Of a stretch of DNA of 21,228 nucleotides, positions 15,204 to 21,228 are shown in pieces (the stretch's first letter is position 1; each line of letters starts with the position of its first letter). A program made the translations under genes and the position numbers. This DNA comes from Flavobacterium sp. (lineage in GTDB: Bacteria; Bacteroidota; Bacteroidia; Flavobacteriales; Flavobacteriaceae), in the NCBI GenBank assembly GCA_030152225.1, contig JASLHL010000183.1, positions 1 to 21,228 of the forward strand. The letters run 5' to 3'. Below the pieces are notes generated by a model, which saw only the letters and a program-made list of their open reading frames with translations, was not told where the DNA came from and ran no database searches.

Positions 15204-16448
15204 ATGAAACACCTTTACCTCTTTTTACTTTTTATACTAACGGCTATTTTATCCCATGCTCAAATAAGAAAGCAAGTCTTTTTTATCGGGAATAGCTATA
15301 CGTATACAGAGAATATTCCAAGACTCATTCAGCAGATGGCGCGATCAACAGGAGACTTTCTGGACTATGAAGAACATGTTCCCGGTGGCTCCTCTTTTCA
15401 AGATCACATCTACAATGATGCGGTTACCGCCAAGATCAATAGCAAAGCTTGGGATTATGTAGTCTTACAGGAACAGAGCTTGCGCCCTGCCTTAGGCGAT
15501 AACTACAGTGTACCTTATGCACGAATATTAAATGACCGCATTAAAAACTCATCTCCTTGTGCCAAAACCTTGTTTTACATGACTTGGGGACGAGAAAATG
15601 GAGAAGCAAACTTGTGTAACCAAGGGATGACTCAGATGTGTACGTACGAAGTCATGGATGATAAAATCTATGATACGTATATGTTAATGGCGTTAGATAA
15701 CAGAGCGGAAGTCTCGCCAGTAGGACGCGTGTGGCGAAAAATTCGCGAACAATATCCAGCGTATAAATTGTATAGTGAAGATAAATCCCACCCATCCTTA
15801 CTGGGGTCTATGGCTGCTGCTTATACCTTTTATACTGTGTTGTTTAAAAAAGATCCTACTTTAGTTCCTTACAATACAGGTATAACAGTGGAACAAGCAA
15901 CAAATATCAAGCGCATTGTGAAAGAAGTTGTCTATGATGATTTTGAAAAATGGTATGTTGGCGTACACTACAACAAATCGGGATTTGAGTATGAAATTAT
16001 TGATGCTCCTACAGTTCAATTCACCAATACCACCCCTAATGTAGAACGAATTAGCTGGGATTTTGGTGATGGTATTACCTCAACAGAGTCCAATCCCCAA
16101 CACCGTTATGAAGAATTAGGTCAATTCACAGTAACCTTAACGGTAACAAGCTGTAATGAAACCTATACCGTACAAGATACAGTGACCATCGAAACACTAA
16201 GTATAACCTCATTTGAAGATCTTGACTTTGCAGTATACCCTAATCCTACTAGCGAATCACTCTTTGTTCAGCTTGAAAGCGAGGCGTCTTTTATGATTTT
16301 TGATAGGGCTGGTAAACAACTCAATAGCTCCGTAACCCATCAAAATGGATCCTATCAATTGGATGTGCATCACTTGGCAAAAGGGATTTACATTCTTCAA
16401 ATAAAAACAGCAAAAGGGCAAGAACAAGTTAGATTTATTGTAAAATAA
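15204..16448 (+). CDS. Secreted SGNH-type hydrolase with PKD and T9SS sorting domains
   Basis: 414 residues. A signal peptide (about 1-19, cut after LSHA) is followed by an SGNH/GDSL-like domain. The block-I nucleophile motif is FFIGNSYT (Ser31), a GGSS lies further on, and DKSHPS (Asp193, His196) is the typical DxxH of the catalytic dyad. A PKD domain with ISWDFGDG and the ending GQFTVTLTV follows (about 16015-16200). The last about 75 residues form a type IX secretion type A sorting domain (AVYPNPTSESLFVQL through GIYILQIKT to RFIVK). It should cross the outer membrane by T9SS and be released or anchored at the surface. The class hydrolyses esters or acetyl groups, often on carbohydrates; the substrate here is unknown. 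Monocistronic between its own leader and a two-way terminator. Confidence 0.87.
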   Translation: MKHLYLFLLFILTAILSHAQIRKQVFFIGNSYTYTENIPRLIQQMARSTGDFLDYEEHVPGGSSFQDHIYNDAVTAKINSKAWDYVVLQEQSLRPALGDNYSVPYARILNDRIKNSSPCAKTLFYMTWGRENGEANLCNQGMTQMCTYEVMDDKIYDTYMLMALDNRAEVSPVGRVWRKIREQYPAYKLYSEDKSHPSLLGSMAAAYTFYTVLFKKDPTLVPYNTGITVEQATNIKRIVKEVVYDDFEKWYVGVHYNKSGFEYEIIDAPTVQFTNTTPNVERISWDFGDGITSTESNPQHRYEELGQFTVTLTVTSCNETYTVQDTVTIETLSITSFEDLDFAVYPNPTSESLFVQLESEASFMIFDRAGKQLNSSVTHQNGSYQLDVHHLAKGIYILQIKTAKGQEQVRFIVK

Positions 16449-16500
16449 TTGACTTATTTAAGGAAAGAAAAGAAATCATTCAATTTTTTTACCTAGTTTT

Positions 16501-16554
16501 ACAACTGTGTATAAATTAATTATTAATTCACCTTATACATTTTTATACAGTTGT
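16501..16554. repeat. Inverted repeat in the SGNH gene 3' region
   Basis: ACAACTGT (16501-16508) pairs with ACAGTTGT (16547-16554). After a 2-nt bulge the stem extends through ATAAA/TTTAT. The loop holds AATTAAT/ATTAATT arms (16514-16520 and 16522-16528). There is no T run, so it is not a classic terminator. Confidence 0.6.
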
Positions 16555-16587
16555 CTATTTATTACCCAACCATCAACTTTATAGAGT

Positions 16588-16620
16588 AAAAAAAAGGAAG
16601 CCTACGAGCTTCCTTTTTTT
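16588..16620. terminator. Bidirectional terminator between the SGNH and NimT-like genes
   Basis: Stem GGAAGC/GCTTCC (16596-16601 with 16608-16613) has a 6-nt loop, an A run before it and a T run after it, so it serves both convergent genes. Confidence 0.9.
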
Positions 16621-16664
16621 ATGACCTAAAAACATATAAATCAATAGCAAACAACTGCTATTTC

Positions 16665-17873
16665 TTACTTCACCCAGGTATCTTTTCCGGCAATAAGCCC
16701 AGAGATTAACAGTGTTGCAGCCATAATTAATAAAAAGACTAAGGAATAGATCCAATCTTTAGAAAAATCAAATAATGCTCCAAAAATCGGAGGACCACAA
16801 GCGGCAATTAAATAACCGAAGGACTGAGCCATTCCCGATAACTCTGCTGACTGTACGGTACTTCTCGTACGCAAAACGAATAGCAACATTGATAAACTGA
16901 ATGCTAATCCACTAGCAAGACCAATCATCACACACCAAACGACAATATACTGCGTTTGGAAAATAATAATTCCACTAATTCCCACCATAAACAGAACTCC
17001 AACCAGTAAAGCCAATAACTTTTGGTTGTTCATTTTACTTGCAATAATAGCACCGATAAAGGTCATGGGTAATTGAGCAAATTGTACATAGGATAAAATC
17101 CATCCCGAATCTTCGACAGACATGCCCCAGGTTTGCATTACTTTAGGCAACCAGGCAGCTAAACAGTAAAACAAGAGCGATTGTACTCCCATAAAAACGG
17201 TTACTGCCCAAGCTAACCCAGACTTATATAAGTTGACTGTTTGTTCTTCAATGGCGAAATCTCCCTTAACAGTATCTACTTGTTTTTTCTTTACTTGTGG
17301 AATCCAAACAAAGATAGTCACCAAAGAAAGCGCTAACCAAATACCAATAGATCCCTTCCATCCCATGCTCGTATATGAACCTAGACTAATACTAAAGCCA
17401 GCCGCTAATGCAGCCGTTAAATTCATAGCGACAGAATAAATTCCCATCATACTGCCCACCTTGTGTGGAAAGTTGTTCTTAATAAAAGCGGGCATTAATA
17501 CATTACCCACTGTAATTGCTGTTCCCACTAGAGCGGCACCTAAAAACAGGGAAACAATATTTCCCAATGGACGGATAAACAAGCCGATGCTCAATAAAAC
17601 CAAGGAGATCAACAAGACCATTTCCATACCATACTTGCGAGAAAATTTAGGAACTAATCCCGATAACAGCGCAAAGGCCATCAACGGTATGGTGGTAACC
17701 AAACCTGCTGTTGTATTCGATAAAGCCAGTGATTTGCTAATTTCCCCAATTACTGGACCAACTGCAGTTAATGGAGCACGAAGGTTAGACGCAATAAAAA
17801 TAACGCCTAAGAGCATGAGTATTTCTTTCGCTTTTGACACCTTTACCACTCCCTTATCATCTGAATGATTCAT
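16665..17873 (-). CDS. CynX/NimT-family MFS transporter
   Basis: 402 residues, about 12 membrane helices, the standard MFS size. The opening LLGVIFIASNLRAPLTAVGP is characteristic of the CynX/NimT branch, whose known members move cyanate or export 2-nitroimidazole. A charged central loop (KKKQVDTVKGDFAIEEQ) splits the two halves. The start is ATG 17873, with a short charged N-tail. It is divergent from an AraC regulator across an 89-bp gap, as nimT is from nimR in E. coli, so it is probably controlled by that regulator and probably an exporter. Family confident; substrate inferred only by analogy. Confidence 0.87.
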   Translation of the reverse strand: MNHSDDKGVVKVSKAKEILMLLGVIFIASNLRAPLTAVGPVIGEISKSLALSNTTAGLVTTIPLMAFALLSGLVPKFSRKYGMEMVLLISLVLLSIGLFIRPLGNIVSLFLGAALVGTAITVGNVLMPAFIKNNFPHKVGSMMGIYSVAMNLTAALAAGFSISLGSYTSMGWKGSIGIWLALSLVTIFVWIPQVKKKQVDTVKGDFAIEEQTVNLYKSGLAWAVTVFMGVQSLLFYCLAAWLPKVMQTWGMSVEDSGWILSYVQFAQLPMTFIGAIIASKMNNQKLLALLVGVLFMVGISGIIIFQTQYIVVWCVMIGLASGLAFSLSMLLFVLRTRSTVQSAELSGMAQSFGYLIAACGPPIFGALFDFSKDWIYSLVFLLIMAATLLISGLIAGKDTWVK

Positions 17874-17903
17874 TTTTTATTTTTTGAGTTTGTTTTTAAA
17901 GCA

Positions 17904-17911
17904 CAAAATTA
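17904..17911 (-). promoter_or_regulatory. Putative -7 promoter element for the NimT-like gene
   Basis: Minus strand TAATTTTG matches TAnnTTTG, 30 nt before the start codon. Confidence 0.5.
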
Positions 17912-17924
17912 TAAGGAATTAAAT

Positions 17925-17944
17925 GATTATATTCGCCATATATC
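17925..17944. promoter_or_regulatory. Candidate operator in the NimT-like/AraC intergenic gap
   Basis: A near-palindrome, GATTATA to TATATC around a TTCGCCA centre, lies between the two divergent starts. It falls about where the -33 element of the NimT-like promoter would be, and 18-38 nt before the AraC start. Weak evidence, since AT-rich palindromes arise easily. Confidence 0.3.
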
Positions 17945-17962
17945 AAAACTAAAACGACAAGT

Positions 17963-18742
17963 ATGAATGGACCTGAATTAGTGGATCAAGTCAAAAAAAA
18001 CGGTTTTGTTTGGCATGCGGAAAATTGGAAACACAACAATGAATTTCACCATCATCACAAGGCTCAATTGGTCTTTGTTGATTCGGGCTATCAATACTTG
18101 CATACGACGGACAATCAGTTTTTATTGCCCCAACATCACGCCGCTTGGATTCCATCCAACGTGCCACATAAAACAACAGCTGCTTCAGAATCTGTATCAT
18201 TGCGTACCTTGTATTTCAATACGGATGGCATGCCTCCATTTTACGATGACCTCTACTTATTCTCAGTTCCCCCTGTACTACGTGAAATGATCATGTACAC
18301 CGAAAAATGGTCGTTGAATATGGAGTATCGTCAAAGTGAACAAACCTTTTTACTGGCTATTTTAGAGGAATTACCTTCGTTTATTCAAGAATCTATTCCC
18401 TTGATTACTCCCGTTCCCAAATCGGCAAATTTAATTGCAGTAACCGCTTTTATTCACCAAGCCTATGGAGCGCCAATTTCTATTGACGATTTAGCTACCA
18501 AGGGATTTGTCAGCGTGCGAACCTTAGAACGACAATTTAAAAAAGAAACGGGCATTAGTCTTGCGAAGTACATTCAGATGGTGCGCATCATCAAATCACT
18601 GGAATTGCTCAGTGAGGGAGAATTAAACATAAGTGAGATTGCCTTTCGCGTGGGATATAGCAGCGCACAGTCCTACAGCAATGTATTTATGAAATTGTTG
18701 GGTAAACGCCCCAGTGCGTATTTTGAACCCCTTGTGAAATAG
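17963..18742 (+). CDS. AraC-family regulator, NimR-like
   Basis: 259 residues. The N-terminal cupin-type sensor domain contains HHHHKAQLVFVDSG (His29-His32) and PQHHAAWIPSNVPHKT, the pattern seen in the AraC group that includes E. coli NimR. The C-terminal double helix-turn-helix (about 160-255) has ISIDDLATKGFVSVRTLERQ for the first reader and LNISEIAFRVGYSSAQSYSN for the second, ending with the usual GKRPSAYF. Start ATG 17963 directly precedes the sensor domain. As the neighbour transcribed away from an efflux-type transporter, it most likely activates or represses that gene, perhaps also itself. The ligand is unknown; the His cluster could bind metal, but cupin histidines here may be only structural. 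Confidence 0.9.
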   Translation: MNGPELVDQVKKNGFVWHAENWKHNNEFHHHHKAQLVFVDSGYQYLHTTDNQFLLPQHHAAWIPSNVPHKTTAASESVSLRTLYFNTDGMPPFYDDLYLFSVPPVLREMIMYTEKWSLNMEYRQSEQTFLLAILEELPSFIQESIPLITPVPKSANLIAVTAFIHQAYGAPISIDDLATKGFVSVRTLERQFKKETGISLAKYIQMVRIIKSLELLSEGELNISEIAFRVGYSSAQSYSNVFMKLLGKRPSAYFEPLVK

Positions 18743-18746
18743 AGAT

Positions 18747-18777
18747 AAAAAAAAGCCAACGAAATCGTTGGCTTTTT
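18747..18777. terminator. Bidirectional terminator between the AraC and M49 genes
   Basis: Stem AGCCAACG/CGTTGGCT (18754-18761 with 18766-18773) has a 4-nt loop between an A run and a T run, placed between convergent genes. Confidence 0.92.
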
Positions 18778-18784
18778 ATATGTA

Positions 18785-20818
18785 CTAGTTTTCTACAGGT
18801 AAGAAATTATATTCTTTTGCGTAGAATAACATTTGTTCTTCAAATGTTTTAGGCTGTTTAATTACGTAATCTGTAACTTCCCCTTTGTCATTCGTTACAG
18901 GAACAATATAAGGGTTTACAAATCCTCTATAAGGAGCCGAATTAAATTTCGAGTTGCGTTCCAATACTTCTTTGTGAATCGCTTGATCTACTTTTACTCC
19001 GTAGTTTTCTACCAATTGTTTTGCCGCTTTGTAATCACCTTCAGATTTGATGCGTTGCGTTTCTTTTAGTAATTCTCCGAATAAAGCATGTAATTTTTCA
19101 TAATCCGTAATGTTGAAATACGTTTTTCCATCGCGAACTACTTTTTCAATCACATTGTCTTTCTTTCCTTTTTCAAAAACCCATGCACTTACCCATTGGC
19201 GGTTTCTCATGTGAGCTTCTTCAATATCAGCCCCTGGTTCTAAGCGCACCAATTGCGTCATTAAACCATTTCGGATATAGCCATCATAGGCTGCCATACC
19301 AACTGCTTTCCAGTCTTCTACTAGTCCTATTTCTTGTAATTTAGGATTGTATAAGTAGAATAAACCAACTAAATCTGCACGTCCTTCTTCTAAAGTAGAA
19401 GCGTAACTTTTTAGGGTTTCTTTTGGTTGACCAATTCCAGGGTTAATTTGTCCGGAAGCATGTCCAATTACTTCGTGTAAAGCCGTATGTAATTTATCTG
19501 CTAACTCGCCGTATTTTTCTTCTAATTGCACTTCCTCCTCATCGTGAGCAAATTCTTTCAATTTACTAGATCCACCTGCGTGATTATACGAATCAATGAT
19601 ATTTCCTAACGAAATTGATTTCGACCCATGTTCTGCTCTAATCCAATCCGCATTAGGCAAATTCACTCCAATTGGTGTAGAAGGAGAAGAATCTCCAGAT
19701 TCTGAAGCTACAATTACCGTTTTATACGTAACTCCTGTTACATTTTTCTTTTTGTGCTCTGGCATCAAAGGAGAATTATCTTCAAACCATTGTGCTTCTT
19801 TAGAAAGTACTTCCATCTTTTTAGACATATCAAAGTCTTTGATTTGTACCACACTTTCATAGGATCCTTTATGTCCTAATGGATCGTTGTATACTTCAAT
19901 AAATCCATTGTTGTAATCAATATTTCCTTCTGTTGCTTCTACCCAAGCTACGTTGTAGTCATCCCATGTTTTTAGGTCTCCCGTTTGGTAGTATTTGATA
20001 AGTAGTTTTAAAGCATCCGCTTGTTTTTGGTTTTCAGCTACAGTTACTGCTTTTTCTAACCAGTAGATAATTTTGTCGATAGCTGGTCCATACATACCAC
20101 CGCTTTTCCAAACTTTCTCTACTAATTTTCCATTTTCTTTTACCACTTTAGAATTTAACCCTGTCGAAAGTGGACGCAAAGGATCTGGACTTTTCATGTT
20201 GTTGTAAAAAGCTTCTACTTCTGCTTCTGAGATTCCCTCCCCATAGAAGTTTACAGCTGATCCTTCTACTAAGCCTTTCGCTAGATCTAAATTTACTTTC
20301 TTATTATCCACATCATTGAACAAAATGTCCACAACACCAGCTTCTAATGTTGTTTTCGTTTCAGCTAACAACGTTTCGAAATACACTTTATCAAAAGCAG
20401 GTTTGATTTTATCATTGGAATAGTGGTGGTGAATTCCGTTGGAGAACCACACGCGTTTTACATACACTACGAAGTTTTTCCAGTCTTCGGTTTCTTTATC
20501 GCCAGCAAAATTCACATAGATACTTTCTAACGCTTGACGGATTTTTAAGTTGTGTTTGTAGTTTTGGTCCCAGATCATATCGCGTCCTGCGTATCCAGCT
20601 TGACTCAAATAGTACACCAATTCTTTTTCTTTTAGCGTCAAATCTTCCCATCCCGGAATTTGATAGCGCAATACTTCAATATCAGCAAATTGATCGACAC
20701 TAAATTCGAAATTCTCTATTGCTTCCGCTGTTTTATCCGCTTCTTTTTCTTTGTTTTTACCGCATGATAATGCCATTGCCGAAGCCAATACAATACATGC
20801 CATTGTGTTTAATTTCAT
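18785..20818 (-). CDS. M49-family (dipeptidyl-peptidase III type) zinc peptidase, lipoprotein
   Basis: 677 residues, the size of bacterial DPP III proteins. A lipoprotein-like leader (MACIVLASAMALSC, Cys19) suggests envelope anchoring. The zinc motif HEVIGH (residues 448-453) is the six-residue HExxGH that sets M49 apart from most HExxH peptidases. The second motif, LEEGRAD, supplies the third ligand (probably Glu478). The family removes dipeptides from the N-terminus of short peptides. Databases often name Bacteroidota members of this family 'dihydrofolate reductase', which the motifs do not support. It has a -7 motif upstream and a two-way terminator behind, so it is transcribed alone. Catalytic residues intact; family confident, the relaxed lipobox (ALSC) less so. 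Confidence 0.92.
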   Translation of the reverse strand: MKLNTMACIVLASAMALSCGKNKEKEADKTAEAIENFEFSVDQFADIEVLRYQIPGWEDLTLKEKELVYYLSQAGYAGRDMIWDQNYKHNLKIRQALESIYVNFAGDKETEDWKNFVVYVKRVWFSNGIHHHYSNDKIKPAFDKVYFETLLAETKTTLEAGVVDILFNDVDNKKVNLDLAKGLVEGSAVNFYGEGISEAEVEAFYNNMKSPDPLRPLSTGLNSKVVKENGKLVEKVWKSGGMYGPAIDKIIYWLEKAVTVAENQKQADALKLLIKYYQTGDLKTWDDYNVAWVEATEGNIDYNNGFIEVYNDPLGHKGSYESVVQIKDFDMSKKMEVLSKEAQWFEDNSPLMPEHKKKNVTGVTYKTVIVASESGDSSPSTPIGVNLPNADWIRAEHGSKSISLGNIIDSYNHAGGSSKLKEFAHDEEEVQLEEKYGELADKLHTALHEVIGHASGQINPGIGQPKETLKSYASTLEEGRADLVGLFYLYNPKLQEIGLVEDWKAVGMAAYDGYIRNGLMTQLVRLEPGADIEEAHMRNRQWVSAWVFEKGKKDNVIEKVVRDGKTYFNITDYEKLHALFGELLKETQRIKSEGDYKAAKQLVENYGVKVDQAIHKEVLERNSKFNSAPYRGFVNPYIVPVTNDKGEVTDYVIKQPKTFEEQMLFYAKEYNFLPVEN

Positions 20819-20843
20819 AAGTAATGCTTTATTCGTCTTTCAA

Positions 20844-20851
20844 CAAATATA
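20844..20851 (-). promoter_or_regulatory. Putative -7 promoter element for the M49 peptidase
   Basis: Minus strand TATATTTG matches TAnnTTTG, 25 nt before the start codon. Confidence 0.55.
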
Positions 20852-20916
20852 TAAAATATGGGTATACACCGTATCTTTTCTATCCGTCAAAAAAAACTAT
20901 TTCTATTTTTATCCTC

Positions 20917-21228
20917 CTATTTCTTTAAATAATCATCAGTAAAATGACTATCTGCACTTGGATTATTAAATTTTTCACGGTTGTAATCGTTGGATTTATT
21001 TCGGGGAATAGACAGCGAATGCCAAGCTTCGTTTTTAATGAGCTTACCAATGTAAACAATTTGTCCAATGTGATAGGGATAATGTGCCAATTGACGATAG
21101 AGTGCTTCTCCGACGGTATGGTCTTGATTTCTAATTTTAACTATTGCGTCAATGTTTTCGGTGGTAATGGAATCCAATACTTCAAATAGGATGCTCCATC
21201 CTTTCTCCCAATTGGTTATTAATTCATG
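20917..21228 (-). CDS. DUF1572/DinB-like protein, C-terminal part (5' end missing)
   Basis: The frame stays open to the window edge. About 103 residues are visible; an internal TTG at 21177 is not the real start, because coding-like sequence WEKGWSILFEVLDS precedes it. The body has VKIRNQDHTVGEALYRQLAH, then YPYHIGQIVYIGKLIK, then WHSLSIPRNKS. These are the hallmarks of the DUF1572 branch of the DinB four-helix, metal-binding fold. The His residues (HTV, AHY, YHIG) fit its metal site. The reaction is not known for this branch. It lies upstream of the M49 gene on the same strand, 98 bp apart, with no terminator seen between. Confidence 0.85.
   Translation of the reverse strand, partial: HELITNWEKGWSILFEVLDSITTENIDAIVKIRNQDHTVGEALYRQLAHYPYHIGQIVYIGKLIKNEAWHSLSIPRNKSNDYNREKFNNPSADSHFTDDYLKK

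Overview
The window looks like a chromosomal segment of a Bacteroidota bacterium, most likely a Flavobacteriaceae member. A Myroides-like genome is my guess, from protein style and low GC only. The evidence is a type IX secretion sorting domain on an exported protein, TAnnTTTG -7 promoter motifs 18-40 nt upstream of many starts, few Shine-Dalgarno sequences, AT-rich coding and the gene families present. There are no rRNA or tRNA genes, no CRISPR array and no intact mobile element. Genes at both window edges are cut off.

Layout. 1-4824 (+) is the large remainder of a giant AAA+ ATPase of the DUF3686 'DNA repair ATPase' type, closed by a strong terminator. 4916-6067 (+) is an MFS permease. 6158-7244 (+) is an ExbB/ExbD (TolQ/TolR-type) proton-channel pair. 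It converges, across a two-way terminator, on a minus-strand TonB-like energy transducer with a glycine-rich linker (7280-8230). Behind that on the same strand lies sbcD-sbcC (8317-12584), the Mre11/Rad50-type nuclease. Divergent from sbcD is a lipoprotein gene of unknown function (12710-13396).

13397-14266 is an 870-bp stretch with no intact gene. It holds a probable terminator, the remains of a small lipoprotein gene (lost start, two in-frame stops), a striking set of direct and inverted TTTGTAAGGGG repeats, and a 58-codon membrane-type ORF that may be a relic. After it come a FrnE-type DsbA-family oxidoreductase (14267-14971, -), a secreted SGNH hydrolase with PKD and T9SS sorting domains (15204-16448, +), a CynX/NimT-type MFS exporter (16665-17873, -) divergent from an AraC regulator (17963-18742, +), an M49 (dipeptidyl-peptidase III type) lipoprotein peptidase (18785-20818, -), and the C-terminal part of a DUF1572/DinB-like protein (20917-21228, -).

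Working together: ExbB/ExbD and the TonB-like protein could form one proton-motive-force-driven envelope motor although they are transcribed towards each other. SbcD and SbcC form one complex. The AraC/NimT-like pair copies the layout of the E. coli nimR-nimT drug-efflux module. The other genes look like independent housekeeping or envelope functions. I saw no clear new multi-gene defence or metabolic system. The most unusual parts are the decayed, repeat-bearing gap at 13.4-14.2 kb and the giant ATPase whose partners lie outside the window.
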